Positions 1 to 8,792 are shown, numbered from the stretch's first letter. The stretch is DNA of 64,000 bases from Egibacteraceae bacterium (GCA_030447925.1 JAUJNX010000015.1:1-64000), one strand, 5' to 3'. Notes: generated by a model from the sequence alone, not told the origin. Program-made: numbers and translations.

Positions 1-685
1 CGAGGGCGGCGAGGATCACCAGCGCGCGCCCGAACGGGTTCGCGGGCGGAGCCTGGAGGGTGGGAGCGCTCGGGGGAGGCGTTTCCCGCAACGTCGTCCC
101 GCCCGGCATCGGCCGCACGGCCGCGGCTCCGGCCGGGAGGGCGACGGTCAGTACCGGCTCGGGCTCTTTGCGCTGGAGGGCCAGGTTGAACGTCTGGGTC
201 ACCGGCGCGGCTTTAGAGCCCTCCTTGCGGTAGCTCACCCTTACGGTGATCTTGCCCGGCTTCACGCCGAAGAAGTGGGTCTCGCCCCCCTCAAGGAGGG
301 ACGACCGCTTTTCCTTGCCGTCGTCCAGCTCCACGATGGCCGCCGGCACGGGCACCCCGGCGCTCTCGACGCGCACCACGGCGCGGGCGATCTCCTTGAA
401 GTCTGCCGCCGCCAGGGTCCAACGCCCCTTGATCGCTTTCGCGGGCCGAGAGGCGAGGTTGCCGGTCTTTTTGTCCCACACGAAGACGGTGTCCTTGGCC
501 AACGGGATCAAGTCCAGAGTTTTGCCGCCGGCGTCCTTTTCCTCGAACGCGGGGAGCTCCTCGACGAGGGCCGCCCCCGCCCAAGCCACGCGCTCCCCGA
601 CGTCGGGAAAGGCGAGCGTCACCTTTTCCTGCGCGAGCGCAAGCGGGGCACCAAGGAGGAGCAGGAGGGCAAGAGACAAGCGCAC
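1..685 (-). CDS. partial secreted protein, unknown function
   Basis: The reading frame starts at a GTG (685) and runs off the left edge, so the C-terminus is missing; at least 228 residues are visible. Residues 1-15 form a signal peptide (VRLSLALLLLLGAPLALAQ, cleavage after ALA). The mature part is beta-rich and contains a stretch that reads like a carboxypeptidase-regulatory or Ig-like extension (around GKITVRVSYRKEGSK), followed by a Pro-rich linker and the beginning of a hydrophobic segment (LVILAAL), so it may be membrane-anchored. It is much richer in lysine than the other proteins in the window. I do not recognise the family. The ribosome binding site is weak, so the start is uncertain. 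Confidence 0.5.
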   Translation of the reverse strand, partial: MRLSLALLLLLGAPLALAQEKVTLAFPDVGERVAWAGAALVEELPAFEEKDAGGKTLDLIPLAKDTVFVWDKKTGNLASRPAKAIKGRWTLAAADFKEIARAVVRVESAGVPVPAAIVELDDGKEKRSSLLEGGETHFFGVKPGKITVRVSYRKEGSKAAPVTQTFNLALQRKEPEPVLTVALPAGAAAVRPMPGGTTLRETPPPSAPTLQAPPANPFGRALVILAAL

Positions 686-712
686 GGCAAGGGGATTCTA
701 GCTGAAGGGCTG

Positions 713-874
713 TTGGTCGTTGGTCGTTGGTCGTGGATGGTTGATCGTTGATCGTTGATCGTTGATCGTTGGTCGTGAACCGAAGACCGTGAAGTCATCC
801 CTCGGGCAGCCTCAGCAGATAGGGGCCCTTGCTCCGGTCCACGATCAACGACCAACGACCAACGACCAACGACC
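713..874. repeat. inverted pair of heptamer arrays
   Basis: From 713 to 775 the plus strand carries nine tandem heptamers of the type TTGGTCG / TTGATCG (one degenerate, TGGATGG). From 842 to 874 the complementary form CGACCAA / CGATCAA repeats about five times. The two arrays can pair into a long imperfect hairpin with a loop of about 65 bases. The right array abuts the stop codon of nnrDE, so on the minus strand the hairpin would lie directly behind that gene and could act as its terminator. The remaining bases of the 686-874 spacer hold no gene. Confidence 0.75.
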
Positions 875-2440
875 CTACGCCCCTTCGGCCCGGCCGGAGT
901 CGCAGGTGGTGGTGATGTGGACGCGGGCGGAGGGGAGGGCTTCGGCGACGTCGCGGGCGGTGTAGCCGATGGGGCCGATGTCGTGGGCGCAGAGGTCGGC
1001 GGCCGTGCCGTGCCAGAACATGCCGCAGCTCGCCGCGTAGTAGCCGGGCAGGTCTTGGGCGAGCAGCGTCGCGATGACGCCGGAGAGGACGTCGCCCATG
1101 CCGCCGGAGGCGAGGCCCGGGTTGCCCGTGTGGTTGACCATCATCGGCTGGCCCGGCTCGCCGACGATGGAGTAGGGACCCTTCAGCAGGACGCAGTGGC
1201 CCAGCTCCGCCATCGCCTGGCGCACGGTGTGGAAGCGGTCGGCCTGGATCTCCGCGATCGAGGAGTGCAGGAGGCGGCTCATCTCGCCGGGGTGGGGCGT
1301 GAGCACGCACTCGCATTCGGGAAGCCGGACCCCGTCGTAGGCGATGGCGTTGAGCGCGTCCGCATCCAGCACGGCCGGCTTCTGCCACTTCTCCAACACC
1401 GCCGCGAGGAACTCCATCACGGGCCGCTCGTGCGTGAGGCCGGGGCCGAAGACGGCGCTCTTGTACCGGTCGCGCTTGTCCAGGATGAGCGGGGCCGCAT
1501 CGGGGCTCACGACGCCGTCGATCTCCGGCAGGGGAAAGAGCAGCACCTCCGGAAGCTGCGCGGCGACGGCGTCGCAGACCTCGGGGATGCCCGCGACGGT
1601 CACGAGGCCCGCCCCGCTGCGCAGGGAGGAGAGGGCGGCGAGCGTGGCCGCGCCGCGCATCGCGCGGCTGCCCGCGACGATGAGGATCGAGCCGTTCTCT
1701 CCCTTGTGGCTCCCGCGCAGCCGCTCGGGGAGGAGGCTTCCGACCCAGTTCTGGTCGAGCAGGCGCGCGTCGGTCGGCTCGGTGAGGAGGGTCTGGGGAT
1801 AGCCGATGTCGGCGACGGTCCAGAAGCCCGAGTGCTCCAGGCCGATCCCCTGGAAGAGGTAGGGCTTGGGGTGCCCGAAGGTAACGGTGCGGAGCGCCCA
1901 TACGCTCTCGCCCAGCTCCTCGCCCGTATCGGGGTGGATGCCGCTGGGGATGTCGACGGCGAGGGCGGGGACGCCGCTGCGGTTGATCGCCTGGATCGCC
2001 TCCTGGACCGCGCCGCGCACCTCATGACGGGATCCGGTGCCGAGCAGGGCGTCTACGAGGAGGTCGCGGTGGGCCATGCACTCGAGCTTGCGGTGCCAGC
2101 GCTCGTCGTCGGCGAAGACTGCCTGCACGCCGCGGGCCGACGCGGCCCGGAGCTGCACCGAGGCCTCGGCGCGCAGCTCCGACTCGGCGGCGGCCACGAG
2201 GCAATCCGTCTGGTAGCCGTGCTCGTGCGCGAGGCGCGCGACCACGAACCCGTCGCCGCCGTTGTTGCCCCGCCCGCACAGCAGCGCGACGCGCAGCCCG
2301 GCGGCGCGCCCGCCCGCGCGCACGATCCCGCGCGCGAGGTGCCCCGCCGCCCGCTCCATCAGCGCGGCCGCGGGCACACCCCCCGCGATCGCCCGGCGGT
2401 CCATCTCCCGCACCTGCGCGGGCGTGAAGAGGGGCTGCAT
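875..2440 (-). CDS. nnrDE: bifunctional NAD(P)H-hydrate epimerase / ADP-dependent NAD(P)H-hydrate dehydratase
   Basis: The 521-residue protein repairs hydrated NADH/NADPH: the N-terminal domain (about 1-215) epimerises NAD(P)HX and the C-terminal kinase-like domain (about 225-505) dehydrates it using ADP. Seen directly: the epimerase signature NNGGDG at 59-64, DIPSG at 163-167, then SHKGENGSILIVAGS, LDADALNAI, LTPHPGEM, and the dehydratase nucleotide-binding motif NPGLASGGMGDVLSG. Length is normal for the fused form. In actinobacteria nnr lies next to acpS and glmS, which holds here apart from three inserted genes. By eye its codon choice (many GCG and CTC) differs from the genes to its right, so replacement or a chimeric join near 2440-2500 is possible. 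Confidence 0.93.
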   Translation of the reverse strand: MQPLFTPAQVREMDRRAIAGGVPAAALMERAAGHLARGIVRAGGRAAGLRVALLCGRGNNGGDGFVVARLAHEHGYQTDCLVAAAESELRAEASVQLRAASARGVQAVFADDERWHRKLECMAHRDLLVDALLGTGSRHEVRGAVQEAIQAINRSGVPALAVDIPSGIHPDTGEELGESVWALRTVTFGHPKPYLFQGIGLEHSGFWTVADIGYPQTLLTEPTDARLLDQNWVGSLLPERLRGSHKGENGSILIVAGSRAMRGAATLAALSSLRSGAGLVTVAGIPEVCDAVAAQLPEVLLFPLPEIDGVVSPDAAPLILDKRDRYKSAVFGPGLTHERPVMEFLAAVLEKWQKPAVLDADALNAIAYDGVRLPECECVLTPHPGEMSRLLHSSIAEIQADRFHTVRQAMAELGHCVLLKGPYSIVGEPGQPMMVNHTGNPGLASGGMGDVLSGVIATLLAQDLPGYYAASCGMFWHGTAADLCAHDIGPIGYTARDVAEALPSARVHITTTCDSGRAEGA

Positions 2441-2500
2441 GACCCGGATGCTACGACCGGGCGGCGGCCGGGCGGACCCGGCCCCGACCGCCGCCGACGG

Positions 2501-3388
2501 TCAGAAGCGCAGGCGGCGCAGGTTGGCGTAGCTGTCGGCGATGTTGTCCAGCGGGTCCTCGGGCTGGTCGTGCTCGACGATGTAGTGCTGGATGCCGCCC
2601 AGCGCCCGCCGGGCGAAGATGCGCTCGAAGTCGATCGTCCCCTCGCCCACGTCGGCGAAGGAGCCGTCCTCCGCGCGGTCCTTCACGTGGACCGTGGAGA
2701 ACCGCCGCGGGTACCGGGTGAACAGCTCGACCGGGTCCTGCTCGCCGACGACGGCCCAGTACAGGTCGAGCTGGAGGTCGACCAGGGACCGGTCCGTGCC
2801 CTGCGCCAGCACGTCGTACAGGCGCCGCTCCTCCTCCACGACGAAGTCGAAGTCGAAGTCGTGGTTGTGGTAGCCGAACTGCAGGCCCGCGGAGCGGGCC
2901 AGCGCGCCAGCGGCGTTGAAGTCGCGGGCGAGGGCCTCGTAGCCCTCGATCGTGCGCACCTCCGGCGGCACCCACGGGCAGATGATGTAGCGCTGGCCCA
3001 CGATCAGCGCGTCGTTGATCGCGGCGGGAAAGTCGCCGCGGATGACGTCGAGGCCGGTGTGGCCCGAGACCGCCCGCAGCCCCAACCCGTCGAGCAGCAC
3101 GCGCCACTCCGCGGCGCTGCGCCCGTAGAGCCCGGCCAGCTCGACCTCGGCGTAGCCGATCTCGGCGACCGCGGCGAGGGTCCCCTCCAGGTCGGTCGCG
3201 AGGATCGAGCGCAGGCTGTACAGCTGCACCCCGATCCGCTCCGGCGGGACCCGGCGGAACCCGGGCCGCTCCTGCTGCTCCTGTGCGAGGGCGGGCGCGC
3301 CCAGTGCCCCGCCCACCCCCAGCGCGACCGATGACGTCACGGCCGCGCGCAGGAACCCCCGTCGATCCAGCCCCTGGCGTCCGTCCAT
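2501..3388 (-). CDS. Tat-exported sugar phosphate isomerase/epimerase-like TIM-barrel protein
   Basis: The 295-residue protein begins with a twin-arginine signal (DRRGFLRAA at 8-16, hydrophobic stretch, cut after ALA near residue 35). The rest is an AP-endonuclease-2 type TIM barrel (xylose-isomerase-like family): RIGVQLYSLRS opens strand 1, with candidate metal ligands in YHNHDFDF, LDLYW and TVHVKD, and a terminal VEHDQPEDPLDN. Exported members of this family are often found with sugar-oxidising or keto-sugar enzymes, but no such partner is nearby. The ATG at 3388 is chosen because AGGGGGG stands just upstream and the Tat motif follows at once. The substrate cannot be told. Confidence 0.85.
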   Translation of the reverse strand: MDGRQGLDRRGFLRAAVTSSVALGVGGALGAPALAQEQQERPGFRRVPPERIGVQLYSLRSILATDLEGTLAAVAEIGYAEVELAGLYGRSAAEWRVLLDGLGLRAVSGHTGLDVIRGDFPAAINDALIVGQRYIICPWVPPEVRTIEGYEALARDFNAAGALARSAGLQFGYHNHDFDFDFVVEEERRLYDVLAQGTDRSLVDLQLDLYWAVVGEQDPVELFTRYPRRFSTVHVKDRAEDGSFADVGEGTIDFERIFARRALGGIQHYIVEHDQPEDPLDNIADSYANLRRLRF

Positions 3389-3441
3389 GTGCCCCCCTGT
3401 TCGGCTCAGGTGCGAAGGGGCGGAAGGTACCAGACGTCCGG

Positions 3442-4757
3442 TTACTCCGGGCGGTCGGACGAAGTCCGCCCGAAGGCCGCGCCGCCAGCGGCCGTCCACT
3501 CCCGCACCGCGGCGGTGACCCGCTCCACCTGGGCCCGCAGCGCGTCGAGCTGGGCGCGCTCGGCCGCGCCGCCGGTGTAGGCGCCGCGGTCCGCGGGCCG
3601 CCCACCGCGCCAGATGCCGGCGATCCGGCGGGTGGCGGTGATCGTCGCCGTGGGGTCCCCGTCGACCAGCACGAGGTCGGCGCGCAGGCCGGGCGCGATC
3701 GCCCCGCGGTCGGTCATGCCGTAGGCGCGAGCGGGTCCCGAGGTCGCCCCCCGCAGGGCCGCCACGGGCGTCAGGCCCGCGTCGACCAGCAGCTCCAGCT
3801 CGCGGTGCAGGCTGGCGCCGTGCACGGTGCCCGGGTTGGGCGCGTCGGTGCCGGCGAGGACGGGCACGCCCGCCGCGGCCAGCCGCGCGACGTTGTCGCG
3901 CACGACCCCGTAGTCGCGCCGCTCCCCGCCGGGCCAGCGGTGCGGCCCGGCGATCAGGCCAGCGCGCCAGGGCTCGCCGAGGAACGGGGCGAGGTCGGGG
4001 TCCGCGGCCACCCGCGCCCCGCCGTCGCGGCCCAGGAAGCCCTGATCGTGGCCAGGGTGGGGGTGAGCGTGACCCCGCGGGCGGCGGCCAGGGCGACGAA
4101 CGGCTCGTCCAGCGGGCCCTCGGTGGGCACGTGCTCGAGGCCATCGACACCGGCCGCCACCACCGCCCGCGCGGCCGCGCGGGTGGTCGCGTGGGCGACG
4201 ACCCGCAGCCCGCGGTCGTGGGCGGCGGCGGCCAGGGCGGCGATGGTCGCCGGGTCCAGGGTCGGGTTGGGGAACGGGGTGTCCGCGCCGAGGTCGCTGA
4301 TGACCTTCAGGTGATCGGCCCCCTCGGCGGCGCGCGCGGACACGAAGGCCGCGGCCTGGTCCGGCCCCGTCGCGTAGGGGATCGGTGCGTACATCATCGA
4401 CGGGTGCCCGCCCGGTGCGGTCGCCCCGACCGTCGCGGAGCGCAGGTCGGCCAGCGCCGGGTCGGCCCCCGCCCGCCTGCGCAGGGCGGCGACGAGGTCG
4501 GGCTTGGAGAACTGGTCGACCACGGTCGTCACGCCGAAGACCAGGGCCTGCTCCAGCGCGCCCGGCAGCAGGTGGACGTGGGCGTCGATCAGGCCGGGCA
4601 GGAGCGTCCCCCAGCGGCCGTCGACCACGAGGTCGCCGGGACTGGCGATCTCGGGGCCGCCGACGGCGGCGATGCGGTCGCCGTCGACGCGCACCGCCGT
4701 CGCGGCGATCAGGTCGGTGCCGTCGAACACGCGGACGGCGGTGATGGTGGTCGGCAT
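3442..4757 (-). pseudogene. amidohydrolase family protein, single frameshift
   Basis: Two overlapping frames together encode one complete metal-dependent amidohydrolase (imidazolonepropionase/prolidase-like). The first frame, from ATG 4757, holds LIDAHVHLLPG (metal ligands H60 and H62), HLKVISDLG, VVAHATTRAAARA and LEHVPTEG. The second frame, ending at TAA 3442, continues with DPDLAPFLGEPW, the catalytic GTDAPNPG and the C-terminal VDGDPTATITATRRIAGIWRGG. The frames switch near 4042-4046, where losing one base from an ancestral ATCCAGGGC would explain it. It starts 10 bp after the merR-type gene, so the two form an operon. A sequencing indel is as likely as real inactivation. Confidence 0.75.
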
Positions 4758-4767
4758 CGGGGCGCGG

Positions 4768-5508
4768 TCAGCCGTCGGCGGAGGACGTCCAGCCGATGGC
4801 GCGCATGGCGTAGTCCCAGGTCTCCTGGTCGATCATCCCGCGGGACGCGGCGACCGGGCCCTCCTTGTCGTACATCGCGATCAGGCCGTCGCGGATGCCC
4901 TGGTCGCCGCCGTGGAACTCGGCGACCTTCTCCTGCCAGCGGCGCGCGAGCGCCTGCACGCGCGGGTCCGCGACGTCGGTGCCGGCGTCCTTCTCCGCCT
5001 TGACCGCGTCGAGGAGCTCGGCCCACTCGCGCTGGGCCTCCTCGATGCGCTCGGGCCCGAGCTCGCGGCCGCGGGCGTCGATGCGGTCCCGCACCTCCGG
5101 GCTGTAGTACTGGTCCATCCGGGTCATCGCCTCCATCGTGTCGAGGAACGTGGCCGACGACGGCGCCCACCCCCGGTCGAGCACGTCGAGCAGCTGCGCC
5201 AGCTGCGCCCGGAGGCGCCGCTGGGCCGCCAGCTGCTCGTCGACCCGTGCCAGCTGCCGGGCGACCAGCGCGCGCTCGCCGCCGGCCTGGGCGTCCAGGC
5301 AGGCGGCGATCTCCTCCAGCGGGAAGCCCAGCTGGCGGAGCGCGAGGATGTGGTACAGCCGCGCCACCTCCGCCGCCCCGTACAGCCGGTAGCCGGCGGC
5401 GGAGCGGGCGGACGGGCGCAGCAGCCCGATCGCGTCGTAGTGGTGGAGGGTGCGGACGGTGAGGCCGGCCTGCTCGGCCAGCTCCCCGATCCGCCACGTC
5501 GTCGTCAT
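4768..5508 (-). CDS. MerR-family regulator with TipAS-type C-terminal domain
   Basis: The 246-residue protein has an N-terminal MerR winged helix (about 1-75: WRIGELAEQAGLTVRTLHHYDAIGLL, GYRLY) followed by a dimerisation coiled coil (about 75-115) and a C-terminal helical domain (about 125-246) resembling TipAS, which captures antibiotics or other amphipathic ligands and triggers activation. In Streptomyces TipAL activates its own promoter, and the same arrangement is likely here: a 17-bp palindrome lies in a 19-bp promoter spacer directly upstream. The frameshifted amidohydrolase follows after 10 bp and would be co-transcribed. Confidence 0.9.
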   Translation of the reverse strand: MTTTWRIGELAEQAGLTVRTLHHYDAIGLLRPSARSAAGYRLYGAAEVARLYHILALRQLGFPLEEIAACLDAQAGGERALVARQLARVDEQLAAQRRLRAQLAQLLDVLDRGWAPSSATFLDTMEAMTRMDQYYSPEVRDRIDARGRELGPERIEEAQREWAELLDAVKAEKDAGTDVADPRVQALARRWQEKVAEFHGGDQGIRDGLIAMYDKEGPVAASRGMIDQETWDYAMRAIGWTSSADG

Positions 5509-5514
5509 GACCCG

Positions 5515-5545
5515 ATGCTCCGGCCTGACGTCACGTCAGGGTCAA
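5515..5545 (-). promoter_or_regulatory. MerR-type promoter with operator palindrome
   Basis: On the minus strand TTGACC (5540-5545) and GAGCAT (5515-5520) are separated by 19 bp, the stretched spacing typical of promoters activated by MerR proteins. Nearly filling the spacer is CCTGACGTCACGTCAGG (5524-5540), two perfect 8-bp arms around one base, centred between the two promoter elements. It overlaps the last codons of acpS and lies just upstream of the MerR gene start at 5508. Confidence 0.75.
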
Positions 5546-5913
5546 GTCCCCGCTTCCAGGACCGCGTTGGCGATCGCGAGGTCGCGGCTGGTCGACAGCG
5601 AGACGTGCACGGCGGTGACGCCGAGGCGGGCGGCGAGCGCCGCGGCGCCGCCGTGCAGCGTCGCGACCGGGCGGCCGAGGTCGTCGTTGAGGATCTCGAC
5701 GTCGCGGAAGGCGAAGTCGCGGATGCCCGTGCCGAACGCCTTGGCGACCGCCTCCTTCGCGGCGAAGCGCGCGGCGAGCGACCCGGTGCGCTCGCCGCAT
5801 GCGGCCTGCTCGGCGGCGGTGAACAGCCGGTCGCGCAGGCCCGGGGTCCGGGTCAGCGCGCGGCCGACGCGGTCGATCTCGATGGCGTCGACGCCGATCC
5901 CGACCACGCTCAC
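5542..5913 (-). CDS. acpS: holo-[acyl-carrier-protein] synthase
   Basis: The 123-residue enzyme transfers 4'-phosphopantetheine from CoA to a serine of acyl carrier protein, activating fatty-acid synthesis. Signature regions seen are GIGVDAIEIDRV (Mg/CoA-binding Asp) at the N-terminus and RFAAKEAVAKAFG in the middle, with the final HVSLSTSRDLAIANAVLE. It starts with GTG (5913) 10 bp after the glmS stop, so glmS-acpS is an operon as in many actinobacteria. Length is normal. Confidence 0.95.
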   Translation of the reverse strand: MSVVGIGVDAIEIDRVGRALTRTPGLRDRLFTAAEQAACGERTGSLAARFAAKEAVAKAFGTGIRDFAFRDVEILNDDLGRPVATLHGGAAALAARLGVTAVHVSLSTSRDLAIANAVLEAGT

Positions 5914-5923
5914 CGCGCCGCCG

Positions 5924-7789
5924 TCACTCCACGGTGACGGTCTTGGCCAGGTTGCGCGGCTGGTCGACGTCGCGGCCCAGGGCGATGGCCACGTGGTAGC
6001 TGAGCAGCTGGAGCGGCACGACGGTCAGGATCGGGGTCAGCAGCTCGTGGACGTCGGGCACGTAGACGACGTGGTCGCTGTGCTCCTTGATCTCGGTGTC
6101 GCCCTCGGTGGCGATGGCCAGGACGACCGCGCCGCGGCCCTTCACCTGCTCGATGTTGGAGATGATCTTGCTGCGCACGTGGCCGCGGGTGGCCAGCGCG
6201 ACGACCGGCCCGCCCTCGTCGATCAGGGCGATGGGCCCGTGCTTCATCTCCCCGGCGGGGAAGCCCTCGGCGTGGAGGTAGCTGATCTCCTTGAGCTTCA
6301 GCGCGCCCTCCAGGGCGATCGGCAGCCCCACGTGGCGCCCGAAGAACATCACGTAGCGGGCCCGCGCGACGGTCTGGGCGAGGTCGGCCATCTGCCGCTC
6401 GCAGTCCAGGACCTCCTCGATCAGGGCGGGCAGCGCGTGCATGCGCGCGAGGTGGTCGGCGACCTCGTCGGGGAACAGGGCCCGGCGCAGCTGGGCCAGG
6501 TACAGCGCCAGGATCTCCAGCGCGACCATCTGGGTGGTGAACGCCTTGGTCGACGCGACCGCGATCTCGGGCCCCGCGCGGGTGTACAGGACCGCGTCGG
6601 CCTCCCGCGCCAGCGAGGACCCGACCACGTTGGTGATCGCGACCACCGTGGCGCCCTGCGCGCGGGCGTGGGCGGCGGCGGCCAGCGTGTCGGCGGTCTC
6701 CCCCGACTGGCTGATCGCCACCACGAGCATGTGCGGGGACAGGATGGGATCGCGGTAGCGGAACTCGCTGGCGATCTCCACCTCGACCGGGATGTGGGCC
6801 CAGTGCTCGATCGCGTACTTGGCGACCATCCCGCTGTGGAAGCTGGTCCCGCAGGCGACGATGACGACCTTGTCGACGTGGCGCAGCTCCTCCGACGGCA
6901 CGCGCAGGTCGTCCAGGACGATGCGGCCGTCGTCGTCGGTGCGCCCCAGCAGGGTCTCGCGGACCGCGCGCGGCTGCTCGTGGATCTCCTTGAGCATGAA
7001 GTGCGCGAAGCCCTGCATCTCGGCGTCGGCGACGTCCCAGTCGACGGTGAAGCGGTGCCCGCTGGCCGGGGCGCCGTCCAGGTCGGTGACCGTGATGCCG
7101 TCGGCGGTCAGGATCGCGACCTGGTCGTTGAGCAGCGCCTCGACGTCGCGGGTGTGGGCCAGCAGGCCGGCGACGTCGGAGGCCAGCAGCGACGCGCCGT
7201 CGCGGTGGCCCAGCACCATCGGCGCCTCGCGGCGGACCGCGACGATGACGCCCGGCTCGCGCCGGTCGACGAAGGCGAGGGAGAACGCGCCCTCCAGGCG
7301 CTTGACCGCGATGCGGACCGCCCGCGCGAGCGGGGACCCCTCACCCGACTGGGCGGCCCGGTCGTAGAGGGCGGCCACGAGCTGGACCACGACCTCGGTG
7401 TCGGTGTCGGACCGGAAGGTGTAGCCGTTGGCCAGCAGCTCGGACTTCAGGTCGGCGTAGTTCTCGATGATCCCGTTGTGGATCACCGCGACGTTGCCGT
7501 CCCCCGAGACGTGCGGGTGCGCGTTGCGGTCGTTGGGGTCCCCGTGGGTGGCCCAGCGGGTGTGCCCCAGCCCGGTGGACCCGGTGAGGTCCTGCCCGGC
7601 GACGTCGTCCACCAGCACCTGCAGCTTGCCAGCGCGCTTGCGCACGGCCAGCTCCGCGGGCGCGCCCGGGCGGTCGTCGACGAGCACGACCCCGGCGGAG
7701 TCGTAGCCCCGGTACTCCAGGGTCGCGAGCCCGTCGAGCAGGACGCGGAGCGCCGGGTCCGGACCGGTGTAACCGATGATCCCACACAT
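5924..7789 (-). CDS. glmS: glutamine--fructose-6-phosphate aminotransferase (isomerizing)
   Basis: The 621-residue enzyme makes glucosamine-6-phosphate from fructose-6-phosphate and glutamine, the first step to UDP-GlcNAc. The start is fixed by biochemistry: the ATG at 7789 is followed directly by the N-terminal nucleophile Cys (MCGIIGYTG). The glutaminase domain covers about 1-235 (LEYRGYDSAG, GHTRWATHG), then two SIS sugar-isomerase domains with CGTSFHSG, SQSGETADT and the family's usual end PRNLAKTVTVE. GlmM, the next enzyme of the pathway, is encoded 5.7 kb away on the same strand. AGAGGAA stands before the start. Confidence 0.97.
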   Translation of the reverse strand: MCGIIGYTGPDPALRVLLDGLATLEYRGYDSAGVVLVDDRPGAPAELAVRKRAGKLQVLVDDVAGQDLTGSTGLGHTRWATHGDPNDRNAHPHVSGDGNVAVIHNGIIENYADLKSELLANGYTFRSDTDTEVVVQLVAALYDRAAQSGEGSPLARAVRIAVKRLEGAFSLAFVDRREPGVIVAVRREAPMVLGHRDGASLLASDVAGLLAHTRDVEALLNDQVAILTADGITVTDLDGAPASGHRFTVDWDVADAEMQGFAHFMLKEIHEQPRAVRETLLGRTDDDGRIVLDDLRVPSEELRHVDKVVIVACGTSFHSGMVAKYAIEHWAHIPVEVEIASEFRYRDPILSPHMLVVAISQSGETADTLAAAAHARAQGATVVAITNVVGSSLAREADAVLYTRAGPEIAVASTKAFTTQMVALEILALYLAQLRRALFPDEVADHLARMHALPALIEEVLDCERQMADLAQTVARARYVMFFGRHVGLPIALEGALKLKEISYLHAEGFPAGEMKHGPIALIDEGGPVVALATRGHVRSKIISNIEQVKGRGAVVLAIATEGDTEIKEHSDHVVYVPDVHELLTPILTVVPLQLLSYHVAIALGRDVDQPRNLAKTVTVE

Positions 7790-7910
7790 GGCGTGCGTTC
7801 CTCTCGCCTCGGTCCCTCCGAGGGTAGCCAGGGGGTTGTTCGGCACCGATGGCCGTGCGGACGACCCCTGACCGGAGGATCCCGACGTCACGGGACCCCG
7901 GCCGCCGGTC

Positions 7911-8792
7911 TCAGCCGCCGGGCGAGGGCTTCGCGGTGAGCTCCTCGACGGGGGTCTCCTCCGCCTGCTCCGGCGACACGGTGCTGTCGGTGGACGGCGC
8001 GTCCTCGGTCGTCGCCTCGGCGGGCTGGCCCAGCGGCGGGAGCAGCAGCGGGCCGTCCGCGCTCGCGGGGTCCAGCCCCTCGCCCTCGTTGCGGTGCGGC
8101 GGCAGGAAGCGCTCCGGCGCGTCCGCGCCGTTGTGGTGCTGGGTCAGGAAGGACGCAGCGACCCCGGTGTCGAAGGTCTGGCACAGCTGGCGCTGGCCCC
8201 AGGCCACGGTCGCGAAGTTCGCCTCGCCGGGCAGGGCCTCGCCGAACGGCGCGACGACGATCTTGGGGAAGCGCCCGTCGATCTGCTCCTGGGCGAAGGT
8301 GCGCAGCTGCTCCACCTGCGCCGGGTCGGCGTCGTCGTCGTAGTAGAAGTTCACGTAGCCGTGCTCGAGGTTGTGGACCAGGATGCGCTCGTCGACCTGC
8401 TCGTCGTAGACGCCGGTGAGGGCCCACGAGCCGTAGTGCGTGCCGGAGGCGGCGGGGCGCTCGGGGTACAGGACCTCGGGCGGGGACTGCGCGAGCTGGG
8501 CGTCGGGGATGTGGTTGCCGGCGCCGGTCTGCTCCTCGGCCTCGATCGGGGTGCAGCCGAGGTCGTCGAGGCGGGCCTCGGCCGCGGCGATGTTGGCCTG
8601 CTCGGCGTTGCGGCGCTGGACCTGCTGGCCGACCAGCAGGCCCGCGACCAGCAGGACGACGAGACCGACCCCCGCGAAGGCGACCAGGCGGTTGCGGCGC
8701 GCCTTCGCCGCCGCCGCCCGCTCGCGGGCGAGCTTCTCCTCGCGGCGCTGCTTCTGGCGCGCGCGCTTGCTCTGCTCGGTCTCCTGCGCCAC
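7911..8792 (-). CDS. DUF3105 family membrane-anchored protein
   Basis: The 293-residue protein has a charged cytoplasmic N-terminus (about 1-35, Lys/Arg-rich), one membrane helix (about 36-57), then an extracytoplasmic DUF3105 domain with its typical histidines: SGTHYGSWA, LVHNLEHGYVNFYY. The C-terminal 60 residues are a Pro/Thr/Glu-rich tail. The function of DUF3105 is unknown; the conserved His pattern suggests metal binding. The GTG at 8792 is preferred because AGAAGGA precedes it and the charged N-terminus begins there. Confidence 0.85.
   Translation of the reverse strand: MAQETEQSKRARQKQRREEKLARERAAAAKARRNRLVAFAGVGLVVLLVAGLLVGQQVQRRNAEQANIAAAEARLDDLGCTPIEAEEQTGAGNHIPDAQLAQSPPEVLYPERPAASGTHYGSWALTGVYDEQVDERILVHNLEHGYVNFYYDDDADPAQVEQLRTFAQEQIDGRFPKIVVAPFGEALPGEANFATVAWGQRQLCQTFDTGVAASFLTQHHNGADAPERFLPPHRNEGEGLDPASADGPLLLPPLGQPAEATTEDAPSTDSTVSPEQAEETPVEELTAKPSPGG

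Noticed and set aside
713..874. Heptamer arrays considered as CRISPR or an origin with DnaA boxes.
   Set aside because: No spacers; the heptamer TTGRTCG does not match the DnaA box TTATCCACA, and no replication genes are near.
917..3334. An 805-codon plus-strand frame opposite nnrDE and the TIM-barrel gene.
   Set aside because: Fully antisense to two recognisable genes and without any domain of its own.
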